Assembly: GCA_017958015.1 (NCBI GenBank)
Contig: JAGDDM010000047.1
Location: 1-26,462 of the forward strand
Source of the DNA: Abditibacteriota bacterium
GTDB lineage: Bacteria > Armatimonadota > UBA5829
Reading direction: 5' to 3'
DNA: 26,462 nucleotides
Below the pieces are notes generated by a model. It was given only the letters and a program-made list of their open reading frames with translations, was not told the origin of the DNA and did no database searches. Made by a program: the position numbers and the translations under genes. The stretch's first letter is position 1, and each line of letters begins with the position of its first letter. Shown here in pieces: positions 1 to 7,984 of the stretch.

Positions 1-1010
1 GCGCCGATTCTGATAATCTTTACGCAGGAGGTGGAAGTGTCGATGATAAGGGCGTCCGCCAGATCCATGCTTTTTGTGCCGTCGATACGGCTCATGTCGC
101 TGTATTGGTCGCAGTTTCTTCTGCCGGCGGCGGAGACGATGACGTCAAGCTGGTCCGGATAGGCGGGATTGTAGTCGATGAGGTCCTTGTGGGTGTGGCC
201 GCCGAACCAGCAGACGAACTTGCCGCCGCTCTTCATGAACCGGTCCACAGCCTCCTGGTAGTTGTTGAGAATGTCGTACCATGCGGCGCCGCCGCCCCTG
301 CCGTACTCGGAGAAGTTGCATTTAAGAGCCACATTCTTTCTCATGGGGAAGTGGCAGGCGATGATGACGCTCAAATCCTTTTCTTTCGCCCCGGCCAAAG
401 TCTCTTTGAACCAGCGGAACTGACCCGCTTCCGCTTTTTTGTCGATTTCCGGCCGCAGCATGCAGTCGATGACGATCATTCTTATCTTTTTGGCGTCGTA
501 ATCTTTGTAATAATAGGTCTTGCCAACCTCATAAGTGACGTCCCAACCGGCGATGTAGGGAGCCATGTAGCGTTCGTAGGCCTCACCCATGGATATTTGA
601 TCGTTCCAATCGGCGTTCTTCCAACCCTTGTGGTCCCGGAGAGTGTCGTGGTTGCCGATGATGTTCATAATCTTCTCGTGGCCGGGAGTCTTGCCCCAGT
701 AGTCGAAGGGCTCGGCGTAGGAGGCCTTGATCAGGTCGCCGGTGCAGATGGCGCCGTCGAAATACTTCCCGTACTCCGCATAGAAAGCGGCCAGACGGGC
801 GAACTCGAGGGCGTCGCCGTGAATGTCGGAGAAGAAAAACAGCGACAGGGGCTGGGTCTCCTCTCTGTATTTGTAAGCGGCGTTGCTGGGCTTTAAGGCA
901 TTGACGATTCTCGCCTCAAACTCCGGATTGAGCTCCGCCATCGTGGGATCGGCGCACAGCGCGGGTACGCACAGGGACAATAAGGCTAAAAGGGCAAGAA
1001 GTTTTTTCAT
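1..1010 (-). CDS. Secreted calcineurin-like metallophosphoesterase, paralogue 1 (3' end outside window)
   Basis: Partial gene: 336 codons from the ATG at 1010 run open to the window edge; by comparison with the paralogues about 25-30 residues are missing. A Sec signal peptide (residues 1-20, ending PALCA) precedes the mature start DPTMAELNPEF. The metallophosphoesterase metal-site motifs are all present: SDIHGD (D62, H64), CTGD (D92), IGNHD (N120, H121), CH (H220) and GGHTHKD (H272, H274). It should be a two-metal phosphomonoesterase or phosphodiesterase acting outside the cytoplasm; the substrate cannot be read from the sequence. A GGAG lies 9 nt before the ATG. It is the last visible gene of the MPE4-3-2-1 tandem array and is separated from MPE2 by a hairpin repeat (about 1031-1130). 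The reading frame and motifs are seen directly; the family assignment rests on known motifs. Confidence 0.9.
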   Translation of the reverse strand, partial: MKKLLALLALLSLCVPALCADPTMAELNPEFEARIVNALKPSNAAYKYREETQPLSLFFFSDIHGDALEFARLAAFYAEYGKYFDGAICTGDLIKASYAEPFDYWGKTPGHEKIMNIIGNHDTLRDHKGWKNADWNDQISMGEAYERYMAPYIAGWDVTYEVGKTYYYKDYDAKKIRMIVIDCMLRPEIDKKAEAGQFRWFKETLAGAKEKDLSVIIACHFPMRKNVALKCNFSEYGRGGGAAWYDILNNYQEAVDRFMKSGGKFVCWFGGHTHKDLIDYNPAYPDQLDVIVSAAGRRNCDQYSDMSRIDGTKSMDLADALIIDTSTSCVKIIRIG

Positions 1011-1030
1011 TTTCGTAACTCCGTTCCGAG

Positions 1031-1130
1031 GGATTAGGGGTTAGGGGTTAGCACTGACATTGCGGCGTTTGTTTTATAATTCGTTCGCAAAGCGAACACC
1101 GACAGAGACTAAAACCTAACCCCTAAAACC
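1031..1130. repeat. Intergenic palindromic repeat R1 between MPE2 and MPE1
   Basis: The outer arms are an 11-bp inverted repeat, TTAGGGGTTAG (1041-1051) with CTAACCCCTAA (1116-1126), inside longer imperfect GGGGTTA/TAACCCC tracts. The core holds a mini-hairpin GTTCGC-AAA-GCGAAC (1083-1097) preceded by TTATAATTC. The same design (G-rich tract, TTATA, three-nt-loop hairpin, ACCGAC, C-rich tract) recurs near 14.8, 19.9 and perhaps 26.3 kb. There is no coding sense in it. It lies inside the probable MPE operon and could stabilise or attenuate the transcript. Confidence 0.7.
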
Positions 1131-1135
1131 TATAA

Positions 1136-2224
1136 TCAATACTGACTTACAATCTCTCCGGTTAAATAATCAAGCGTAACCTCGTTCTTGGGGCGCATAA
1201 ATCCGTCCATGGTGGCGCCCACACGAATGAGTTTTATGAGATGTCTGCTTGTGTCCACAACCAAGGTATCCGCCAGGTCGCCGCACTTCATTCCCGGCAC
1301 TCTGGCGGTTTCGCTGTAGGCGGCGCTTTGCCAGTCGCAGGCGGCGTCGCAGACGATGCACAGCTGACCGGGATATTTTTTGCTTTTGATAATAAAGTCC
1401 CTATGGAGGTGGCCGGCGATCCAACAGACGAACTTGCCCCCCTCTTTCCTGAAATCGTCCACGATTTTCATATAGAGATCGCAGTCCCGGAACTCGCCGT
1501 TATAGAGTATCGACTTTTCGGTGAAGTTGCACTCAATCTTCTCCGTGTCGTTTATATTGTAGTGAGCGGCGATAATAACGCTGAGGTCCTTTTCCCGCGC
1601 CCCGGCGAGAGTGTCTTTGAGCCAGGCCAGCTGACCTATGACCGCCTTGGGCTCGTTTTTCCTCTGCATGTTATCCAGGACGACGAGGCGGATTTTCTTG
1701 TTGTCGAAATCTTTGTAATAATAGGTCTTGCCGGGAATGTAATTCACGCCCCACTTGCCGATGAAAGGCGCGAAGTATTTGACGTAGCACTCCCGCATGG
1801 AGAGGATGTCGTCGTAGTTGATATTCACGTAGTTGTTGTCGTTTCTGAGGACGTCGTGGTTGCCGATGACGGACATTATCTCCTCGTGGCCGGGAGTGGC
1901 GGCCCAGTAGTCGAAGTCGCTGTGCTCGGCGGAGTCCCGCATCATGTCCCCGGTGCATATGGCACCGTCGAAATGTCTGCGGTAGGTTTTGAAAAACTCA
2001 ATGAGACGCCCGAACTCCCGCTCGTCGCCGTGAATGTCCGTGAACCAAAAGAGGGAAAAGGGCTTCGTCTCCTTTTGATAGCCGAAAACCGTCACGTTCT
2101 TGGGGCGCATGGCCTGAGTCATGGCCTCGTCGAAACCGGGATTCAGTTCCGCCACCGTCTTTTCGGCCCATACGCACCCTGCGGCGGTGATGATGAGGGC
2201 GATTATTGCGATAAGTTTTTTCAT
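1136..2224 (-). CDS. Secreted calcineurin-like metallophosphoesterase, paralogue 2
   Basis: 362 residues from the ATG at 2224. An in-frame start six codons upstream (2242) is possible, but the chosen one has AGGGG about 7 nt before it and begins the MKKLIAI signal peptide, cleaved after VWA (residue 20). A cysteine at 17 gives a weak lipobox (AAGC), so a lipoprotein cannot be excluded. The metal ligands are D63/H65 (TDIHGD), D93 (CTGD), N122/H123/D124 (GNHD), H221 (AAH) and H272/H274 (AGHLHRD). Also conserved with its relatives are GKTYYYKD (165-172), CNFT (232-235), KFVCW (264-268) and the terminal EIVSQY. Its start lies about 15 nt from the MPE3 stop, so the two are surely co-transcribed. 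MPE2 diverges most in the 296-330 region; nothing suggests loss of activity. Confidence 0.93.
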   Translation of the reverse strand: MKKLIAIIALIITAAGCVWAEKTVAELNPGFDEAMTQAMRPKNVTVFGYQKETKPFSLFWFTDIHGDEREFGRLIEFFKTYRRHFDGAICTGDMMRDSAEHSDFDYWAATPGHEEIMSVIGNHDVLRNDNNYVNINYDDILSMRECYVKYFAPFIGKWGVNYIPGKTYYYKDFDNKKIRLVVLDNMQRKNEPKAVIGQLAWLKDTLAGAREKDLSVIIAAHYNINDTEKIECNFTEKSILYNGEFRDCDLYMKIVDDFRKEGGKFVCWIAGHLHRDFIIKSKKYPGQLCIVCDAACDWQSAAYSETARVPGMKCGDLADTLVVDTSRHLIKLIRVGATMDGFMRPKNEVTLDYLTGEIVSQY

Positions 2225-2238
2225 ATCTGCCCCTATAA

Positions 2239-3333
2239 TCAATACTGACTTATTATTTCCTGCGTCACGTAATCCAGCGTTATCCCGTTTTTGGACCGCA
2301 TAAAGCTGTCTCTGTTGGCGCCGATACGAATGAGTTTCACCAGATGTCTGCTCGTGTCCACAACGAAAGCGTTGGCCAGGTCTCTGCTGCGGGTGCCGGG
2401 AACTCTGGCGCTTTCGCTGTAGGCGTCGCTCTGCCAGTCGCAGGCGGCGTCGGAAACAATCTCAAGCTGTTTGGGATAGGTTTTGCTTCTCAGTATAAAA
2501 TCATTGTGGGTGTGGCCGGCGATATAGCAGACGAACTTGCCGCCGGACTTCATAAAGTCGTCCACGGCCTTCAGAATCGCGTCGCAGTCGCCGTCCTCGT
2601 AATCACCCAAGTAGGTTGTCACGGTAAAGTTGCAGGGAATTTTCTCCGTTTTGTTCAGAGTAAAGTGGGCCGCGACGAGGACGCTCAAATCCTTTTCCTT
2701 CGCTCCCGCCAAGGTCTTTTTGAACCACGCGAGCTGACTTGCCGCCGCCTTGGGTTCCCTGCGGCTCCAAAGCATGGTATCGAGAACGATGAGGCGTACG
2801 TTCTTTGCGTCATAGTCCCTGTAATAATAGGTCTTTCCGGATTCGTAAACCGCGCCCCATTTGTCGATGAAGGGCGCGAAGTAGCGGGCGTATGACTCGG
2901 CCATTGAAAGCGCATCCTTACGATTCTTGTTCGCGTCGTCGTTGTGGTTCCGCAGCACGTCGTGGTTACCGATGACGGACATGACCTTTTCGTGGCCGGG
3001 AGTTTTACTCCAGTAAGTGAAATCGCTGCCCTCCGCGGAGTCGCAGACAAGGTCGCCGGTGCAAATCATGCCGTCGAAATACTTCTCGTAGCCGTTGTAA
3101 AAATCGATAAGCCGGCCAAATTCCTCCGCGTCGCCGTGGATGTCCGTGAACCAAAACAGGGACAGGGGCTGAACCTCGTTTCGGTAACCGAAAACAGCGC
3201 CCTCGTTTTTGGGCCGCAGCGCCTGAACCATCAGCTCCACAAAATCCGGATTGAGCTCCGCCACGGTCTTTTCCGCCCATAGGGCGGGAACCGCGAGAAT
3301 AATCAGAGCCGGTATCAAGAGTAATTTTTTCAT
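2239..3333 (-). CDS. Secreted calcineurin-like metallophosphoesterase, paralogue 3
   Basis: 364 residues with a signal peptide cleaved after LWA (residue 20). The motifs are TDIHGD (D64, H66), CTGD (D94), IGNHDVL (N123, H124), AAHF (H223) and AGHTHND (H274, H276). It most resembles MPE2 (shared NHDVLRN, SAEGSDF/SAEHSDF, SARVPG/TARVPG), and the 21-nt block around its stop codon is repeated exactly at the end of MPE2, so the two arose by tandem duplication. Gap to the MPE4 stop is 26 nt. No promoter is seen in that gap, so it depends on the MPE4 promoter. Confidence 0.93.
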   Translation of the reverse strand: MKKLLLIPALIILAVPALWAEKTVAELNPDFVELMVQALRPKNEGAVFGYRNEVQPLSLFWFTDIHGDAEEFGRLIDFYNGYEKYFDGMICTGDLVCDSAEGSDFTYWSKTPGHEKVMSVIGNHDVLRNHNDDANKNRKDALSMAESYARYFAPFIDKWGAVYESGKTYYYRDYDAKNVRLIVLDTMLWSRREPKAAASQLAWFKKTLAGAKEKDLSVLVAAHFTLNKTEKIPCNFTVTTYLGDYEDGDCDAILKAVDDFMKSGGKFVCYIAGHTHNDFILRSKTYPKQLEIVSDAACDWQSDAYSESARVPGTRSRDLANAFVVDTSRHLVKLIRIGANRDSFMRSKNGITLDYVTQEIISQY

Positions 3334-3359
3334 TGTTTTTTCCCTAACGCTTAACGGCG

Positions 3360-4451
3360 TTAATACTGGCTGATTATCTCTTGCGTCACGTAATTAAGGG
3401 TAATCCCGTTTCGGGGTCTCATGCGGCTGTCCATGTTGGCGCCGACGCGGATAATCTTAATAAGGTTTCTGCCTGTGTCAATCACCAAGGCGTTGGCCAG
3501 GTCCTGACACTTCATTCCGCCGTTTCTGTTCATGTCCGCGTAGGCGGAGGTAATCCAGCCGCTGGCGGAGGAGACGGTGATGTCAATCTGTTTGGGGTAG
3601 GCCTTGTTTACGAGAATAAGGTCCTTGTGGGTGTGGCCGCCGATCCAGCAGACGAACTTGCCGCCCTCTGTCATGAAGTCGTCCACGGCCTTCTGGTAGA
3701 GGTAGCAGTCCTCGAAGTCCCAACCCAGTCCCGCGTCCGCGTCGGTGAAATTGCACTCAATCTTGATGGGGTCGTTTATGGAGTGGTGCACGGCGATAAG
3801 GACGCTGAAATCCTTCTCCTTCGCGCCGGCGAGAGTCTTCTTAATCCAAGAGAGCTGCCCCGCCGCGGCCCTGGGCTCCTTGCTGAGTCTCAGCATACCG
3901 TCCATAACGATGAAGCGCACCTTTTTGGCGTCGTAATCTTTGTAGTAATATGTGGTGCCGGGCTTGTTGACCACGTTCCAGGCCTTGATGTAGGGGGCGA
4001 AGTAGTGGTTGTAGCACTCCGCCATGGTGGACTGGTTGTCCCAAATATGGTCGCCCTGCCAGTTGTTGTGGTCCCGCAGAGTCTCGTGGTTGCCCATAAG
4101 GAACATAACCTTCTCGTGGCCCGGAGTCTTGCCCCAGAAAGTAAAATCAGTCACCATGGAATCCATGACCATGTCGCCGGTACAGATGATATCGTCGAAA
4201 TACTTCCGGTAGGTCTCGTAGAAGGCTATATTCCGAGCGAGAACCCCGGCGTCGCTGTGGATGTCCGTAAAGTGGTAGAGGGCGAAGGGCGGAACCTCGC
4301 TTTGATAGCCGAAAACCGTAACGTTTTTCGGACGCAGAGCCTGAACCATTCGCTCCTCGAACTCCGGATTCAGCTCCGCCATGGTTTTGTCGGCGCAATA
4401 AGCGCAGACCGCGGCGGCCGTAAGGGCAATGATAAGTATAAGTTTCCTCAT
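3360..4451 (-). CDS. Secreted calcineurin-like metallophosphoesterase, paralogue 4 (first gene of the array)
   Basis: 363 residues with a signal peptide cleaved after YCA (residue 20). The motifs are TDIHSD (D63, H65), CTGD (D93), MGNHETL (N121, H122 and E123, so GNHE instead of GNHD, a substitution found in active members of the superfamily), VHH (H222) and GGHTHKD (H273, H275). It has an extra segment around 129-140 (NNWQGDHIWDNQ) where MPE2 and MPE3 are shorter. AAAGGA stands before the ATG and a clear promoter lies 50-80 nt upstream, so this gene probably leads the MPE4-3-2-1 operon. Confidence 0.93.
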   Translation of the reverse strand: MRKLILIIALTAAAVCAYCADKTMAELNPEFEERMVQALRPKNVTVFGYQSEVPPFALYHFTDIHSDAGVLARNIAFYETYRKYFDDIICTGDMVMDSMVTDFTFWGKTPGHEKVMFLMGNHETLRDHNNWQGDHIWDNQSTMAECYNHYFAPYIKAWNVVNKPGTTYYYKDYDAKKVRFIVMDGMLRLSKEPRAAAGQLSWIKKTLAGAKEKDFSVLIAVHHSINDPIKIECNFTDADAGLGWDFEDCYLYQKAVDDFMTEGGKFVCWIGGHTHKDLILVNKAYPKQIDITVSSASGWITSAYADMNRNGGMKCQDLANALVIDTGRNLIKIIRVGANMDSRMRPRNGITLNYVTQEIISQY

Positions 4452-4500
4452 AAGTATATCCTTTCCGCATGGAAAAAACGGTTTGCTTATTATATTTCTA

Positions 4501-4530
4501 ATTATAACTTATGTTAAATATTCTTTGCAA
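4501..4530 (-). promoter_or_regulatory. Sigma70-type promoter of the MPE4-1 array
   Basis: Read on the minus strand: -35 TTGCAA (4525-4530), an 18-nt spacer and -10 TATAAT (4501-4506). The predicted start is near 4494, giving a leader of about 43 nt to the MPE4 ATG. The surrounding sequence is strongly AT-rich compared with the coding DNA. It overlaps the end of the small ORF downstream of the helicase gene. Confidence 0.75.
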
Positions 4531-4619
4531 GACGCTTCCTGAGGGCAAGCCGCCGCGATAAATCTTATGAAATCGAAATTGTCGTCTCCGGATTCGCTGC
4601 GGTTTCCGATATATCTCAT
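4509..4619 (-). CDS. Possible 36-codon ORF coupled to the helicase gene
   Basis: The ATG at 4619 overlaps the helicase stop codon in an ATGA arrangement, the same coupling used twice upstream in this operon. The ORF reads MRYIGNRSESGDDNF, continues through DFIRFIAAACPQ and ends KEYLT before a TAA at 4509-4511. It has two cysteines (25 and 31). I recognise no family. The evidence is the overlap and the frame only; it would also cover the MPE4 -35 region. It could be chance. Confidence 0.33.
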   Translation of the reverse strand: MRYIGNRSESGDDNFDFIRFIAAACPQEASCKEYLT

Positions 4620-6592
4620 TCTTTCGTCCCGAATTTCTTCCGCATATTCTCCATAATTTCCGGGAGTCTGTCGGTTCTTTTAACGCCCTTGCACCGGGGC
4701 AGACACCTTATAAAGTCCATGCCGTAGCGTTTGGTGTGGATTCTGCTGTCCATAATCGCCACGATGCCGTAGTCGTTTTTTGTTCTTATCAAACGCCCGA
4801 AGCCCTGTTTCAGTTTCGTCTGGGCCTGGGGCACGCTGAAGTCGGCGAAGGCGTTGCCGCCGCCGGATTCGATGAAATCGCATTTGGATTTGGACATGGG
4901 GGTGTTGGGCACGGCGAAGGGGAGTTTGTCCATGATGACGCAGGTGAGCTTCTCTCCCTTGATGTCAACCCCTTCCCAGAAGCTGTGGGTCCCCAGAAGA
5001 CACACGTCGTCCCGCTCCCGGAACTCCCTTATGAGGTTCTCGTTGCTCATCTCGCCCTGGCGCAGGAAGGTAAAGGGCAAATCCATGGCGCCAAGTCTGG
5101 AGGCCACCTCGTCCAACATTCGATAGGAGGTAAAGAGCAAAAAGGCGTGGCCCTGAGTGGCGGTGATAACCTCGGAGATTTTCCGAGCTACCATGTCCGC
5201 GTACTCCCTGTCGTTTGAGGGGGCCGGCAAATCGTCCGGCACGTAGAGAACCACCCTGTTCATGAAATCGAAGGGCGACTCCACCACAATCTCACCGCAC
5301 TCCCTTATGCCCAGATTCTTCCGCATATAGTCGAAGTTCCCCGCCGCCGCCAAAGTGGCGGAGGTGCATATAACCGGAATCCGTTTGTCCCACAGGTATT
5401 TCGCCAACGTGTTGTCCACGCTCCGGGGAGTGAGGTGGAGCACTCCGGAGACAAACCGGGAGTCGGACACCGTCTCCGCCCAGCGGAAATAATCCTTGTC
5501 GTGATCCCCGAAAAACAGCTCCGCGAAATCGTTTTTGAGCCCGGAGAGCATCTTCTTGAAACCGTCCAGCCGGTCCCGCAGTTCCTCCGTGTCCGGCTCC
5601 TGATAACAAAGCTGGGTGTAGAGACTCTGAAGCCCCTCGATAAGTTCCTCCGCGTAGCCCTCCACCACCTTTTTGCCGTACTTCTCGCAGAACACATCGT
5701 AAAATTCTTCCCGGGTCTCCGAGTCGTTGAAAACGGAAAAAAGCAAATCGTTTTGGTCGCAAATGACTTTGTACTCGCTGCGGGTAACGGCGATGTCCCG
5801 GCGTTTGCTTATGCGGTTCATGAGCCCCACGGTACGGTAGTCGCTTATCTCCAGCCCGAAGGCCTTGGTGGCGGCGTCCTCGATGTGGTGGGCCTCATCG
5901 AGAACAACCATGGAATATTCCGGCAAAAGGCTCTGATCCGGGTCCTCGTTCCTTATGACAAGGTCGGCGAAAAAGAGGCTGTGGTTGGTGACGATAATGT
6001 CGCTCATCTCCGCCTTGCGGCGCATTTTGTAGTAGAAACAATCCCGGAAGAAGTAGGGACAGTCCTTGTTTTTGCATGTCTCCGCGTTGCAGCAGACCTC
6101 GTTCCAATCGGAAAAGGAAAAATCCAAATCGGACCAGTCCCCGGTTTGGGTCTCCCCGGCCCACTTCATGAGTTTGGCGAAGTCCCCGTCCCCCACACGG
6201 AGAATGGATGAGGCGGCGTGGTCCAACTCCCGCAGACAGAGATAGTTGGAGCGGCCCTTCATCACCGAAGCGGAGAAGGGTCTGCCCTTCAAAACCTTCC
6301 GGAGCATGGGGATGTCCTTGTCCACAATCTGGGACTGGAGAGCGATGGTGCGGGTGGATATAACCGCCGGGGTCCCTCCCTCCGTGGCGGTTATGACCGC
6401 GGGAATGAGATAGGCCACCGTCTTGCCGATGCCGGTGCCCGCCTCCGCCAACAGGTTTCCCTTTTCCGTTACGGCGTCGGCAATCGCAAGGGACAGCTCG
6501 ATCTGCCCCTCCCGGTATTCGTAACCATCCAATGTTTCGGAAAACGCGCCCCCGGGGGCCAGGATTTTTTTAATCTCCGACTTGAGGCTCAT
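4616..6592 (-). CDS. dinG: DinG/XPD-like ATP-dependent DNA helicase
   Basis: 658 residues from the ATG at 6592, which overlaps the preceding stop (ATGA); a longer in-frame extension to 6670 would run over the previous gene and is rejected. It is a superfamily 2 helicase of the iron-sulfur group. Walker A AGTGIGKT is at 51-58, DEAHH at 232-236, a motif like GTHSFWEGVDI lies in the C-terminal half and motif VI is QGFGRLIRTKND. Cysteines at 119, 167/168, 173 and 178, between Walker A and the DEAH box, fit the 4Fe-4S site of XPD/DinG. Known members unwind R-loops, G-quadruplexes and forked DNA 5'-3'. There is no N-terminal exonuclease domain, unlike the longer Gram-positive DinG. It is downstream of nth and a lipoprotein gene in one coupled unit, consistent with a DNA repair role. 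Confidence 0.9.
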   Translation of the reverse strand: MSLKSEIKKILAPGGAFSETLDGYEYREGQIELSLAIADAVTEKGNLLAEAGTGIGKTVAYLIPAVITATEGGTPAVISTRTIALQSQIVDKDIPMLRKVLKGRPFSASVMKGRSNYLCLRELDHAASSILRVGDGDFAKLMKWAGETQTGDWSDLDFSFSDWNEVCCNAETCKNKDCPYFFRDCFYYKMRRKAEMSDIIVTNHSLFFADLVIRNEDPDQSLLPEYSMVVLDEAHHIEDAATKAFGLEISDYRTVGLMNRISKRRDIAVTRSEYKVICDQNDLLFSVFNDSETREEFYDVFCEKYGKKVVEGYAEELIEGLQSLYTQLCYQEPDTEELRDRLDGFKKMLSGLKNDFAELFFGDHDKDYFRWAETVSDSRFVSGVLHLTPRSVDNTLAKYLWDKRIPVICTSATLAAAGNFDYMRKNLGIRECGEIVVESPFDFMNRVVLYVPDDLPAPSNDREYADMVARKISEVITATQGHAFLLFTSYRMLDEVASRLGAMDLPFTFLRQGEMSNENLIREFRERDDVCLLGTHSFWEGVDIKGEKLTCVIMDKLPFAVPNTPMSKSKCDFIESGGGNAFADFSVPQAQTKLKQGFGRLIRTKNDYGIVAIMDSRIHTKRYGMDFIRCLPRCKGVKRTDRLPEIMENMRKKFGTKE

Positions 6593-7296
6593 CTCTTCAC
6601 AACCGCCGCGATGTTGTTCACGCCTCCCACGGGCGCGTCGTAAAACTCGCCGTCGCAATAGTAGGCGCACATACTGCCCCCGTCCATGTTCACCGCGTCG
6701 GTGACGCCCCGCTCAAGGAGAATGTCCGCCAACTCACTCAGGGTGACGCCCTTCCTGACGGCGCAGAGAACGAGGACGCGGCTCCCCTTGGCGCCGATGG
6801 CGCAGCGGCAGGCTTCCACCGACTCCGCCCGGCCCGAAAAACCGTCCCGGCGCGCGTCGATATCCTTCTTGCCCTCGGTTATGAGCTTGGGTCCGCAGAA
6901 TACGGCGAAGGCCTGACGGGGTCTGTCCTCTTTGCGGCTTGTGTGGGGAAAGGTGATGTTTCCCTCGTAGTCCACCGCCACGCCGCAGGTTCTGTGACCC
7001 TTGGCCACGCGCTCGCCGTTATAAACTATATCCCCGCAGGGCCTGTAATTCTCGTCGTAATAGGTGCCGGTTATCGCGGCCTCGGGATCGAGTTTCTCAA
7101 CCACGTCATAGAAGGACTCCGTGTCCTCCGGAGCCAGGTAAGGCACCACTTTGTAATCCTTCATATCGAACTCGGCGTAATACACGGGTCCGGAGGTTTC
7201 CCGAACCGGTTCCGGCTCGCTGTCGTCGGTGACAACCTCCACGCCGCAACCCGCCGCGAGGAAGGATATTAAGATGAGAATAAGAAATCGCTTCAT
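6589..7296 (-). CDS. Lipoprotein with phosphodiester glycosidase (NAGPA-type) domain
   Basis: 235 residues from the ATG at 7296, which overlaps the nth stop (ATGA); the 26-codon upstream extension lies inside nth and is rejected. A lipoprotein signal, hydrophobic from residue 4, ends in LAAGC (C17). The rest matches the phosphodiester glycosidase / NAGPA domain: a TPRQAFA-like first half (here DRPRQAFAVFCG), GVTLSELADILLERG, then NMDGGSM followed by a glycine-rich VGGVNNIAAVV ending, which is the hallmark of the family. Members remove sugars from phosphodiester links, for example N-acetylglucosamine uncovering or exopolysaccharide and teichoic-acid turnover. The serine-rich GGGSS found in many relatives is GGSMC here. 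The family is fairly sure; the substrate is unknown. Its position between two DNA repair genes is odd. Confidence 0.8.
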   Translation of the reverse strand: MKRFLILILISFLAAGCGVEVVTDDSEPEPVRETSGPVYYAEFDMKDYKVVPYLAPEDTESFYDVVEKLDPEAAITGTYYDENYRPCGDIVYNGERVAKGHRTCGVAVDYEGNITFPHTSRKEDRPRQAFAVFCGPKLITEGKKDIDARRDGFSGRAESVEACRCAIGAKGSRVLVLCAVRKGVTLSELADILLERGVTDAVNMDGGSMCAYYCDGEFYDAPVGGVNNIAAVVKR

Positions 7297-7934
7297 TTTT
7301 TGAGAACTTTCGTTCCGTATTTGCAGTACGGGGCGGCGGCGCAGTTTTCGCAGTCCGGCCTCTGACCCTTGCACACCGCTCTGCCGTGGAAAACCATAAG
7401 GTGGTTGAAGTGGGTGGACTTGTCCTCCGGCAAAATCTTCCGAAGGTCCCGCTCGATGATGTCCGGGTTCTTGCTCTCCGTAAGGCCCATGCGGCCCGCC
7501 AGACGCTTCACGTGGGTGTCCACGATAACCGCGGGCTTACCGTAAACCTCACCTATCATCAGATTGGCTATCTTCCGCCCCACACCGTCGAGAGTTAAAA
7601 GTTCCTCTATGGTGTCCGGCACCTTGCCGCCGTAAACCTCCACTTTCCGCCGGGAGGAGTTGACTATTGCCTTGGCTTTGGCCCGATAGAAGCCGGTGGA
7701 CCGCACCGCCTCCTCCATTTCCTCAACGGTGGCGGCGGCGAAATCCTCGGGACATGTGTATTTCTTAAAGAGTTCTTCGGTGACAATGTTCACCCGGGCG
7801 TCGGTGCACTGGGACGCGAGAATCACCGCCACCAAAAGTTCGTGGGGCGTGGTGTAGTCCAGGCTGCACTCCGCCTTGGGGTACAACTTCTCCAGAGCCT
7901 CTATTATACCTTTAACCCGCTGTTTTTTCGTCAT
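7293..7934 (-). CDS. nth: Endonuclease III (DNA glycosylase/AP lyase)
   Basis: 213 residues, the usual length. It excises oxidised pyrimidines and cuts at abasic sites in base excision repair. The helix-hairpin-helix LDGVGRKIAN contains the catalytic lysine (K121), and VDTHVKRLAGR holds the catalytic aspartate (D139). The C-terminal 4Fe-4S loop is exact: C188-x6-C195-x2-C198-x5-C204. The GGAGGT that should serve as its ribosome binding site lies inside the right arm of the hairpin at 7944-7979, 14 nt before the ATG. The stop overlaps the start of the lipoprotein gene by four bases. Confidence 0.96.
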   Translation of the reverse strand: MTKKQRVKGIIEALEKLYPKAECSLDYTTPHELLVAVILASQCTDARVNIVTEELFKKYTCPEDFAAATVEEMEEAVRSTGFYRAKAKAIVNSSRRKVEVYGGKVPDTIEELLTLDGVGRKIANLMIGEVYGKPAVIVDTHVKRLAGRMGLTESKNPDIIERDLRKILPEDKSTHFNHLMVFHGRAVCKGQRPDCENCAAAPYCKYGTKVLKK

Positions 7935-7943
7935 CGCAAAAAT

Positions 7944-7979
7944 ACGGCACCTCCGCGGAGTAAGCGCGTCCGGTGCCGT
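7944..7979 (-). terminator. Hairpin with T-run before nth: terminator or attenuator
   Basis: Perfect 8-bp arms ACGGCACC and GGTGCCGT (7944-7951 with 7972-7979) and a 20-nt loop that itself contains CTCCGCGGAG; on the minus strand it is followed by ATTTTTG. It sits after the DUF6485-like gene and ends 9 nt before the nth ATG, so it would end the aspS transcript or control read-through into nth. The GGAGGT needed for nth translation is partly inside the right arm. Confidence 0.7.
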
Positions 7980-7984
7980 TTAAT

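Noticed and set aside
1030..1051. Telomere-like GGGGTTA repeat
   Set aside because: Only three G-tracts, paired with a downstream C-rich arm; best explained as the arm of hairpin repeat R1.
1241..4517. Long plus-strand ORFs opposite MPE2, MPE3 and MPE4 with similar sequence to each other
   Set aside because: Their likeness reflects homology of the real genes on the other strand. No start signals.
6593..6670. N-terminal extension of the helicase (26 codons)
   Set aside because: Arginine-rich, runs within the lipoprotein gene; the ATGA overlap fixes the start at 6592.
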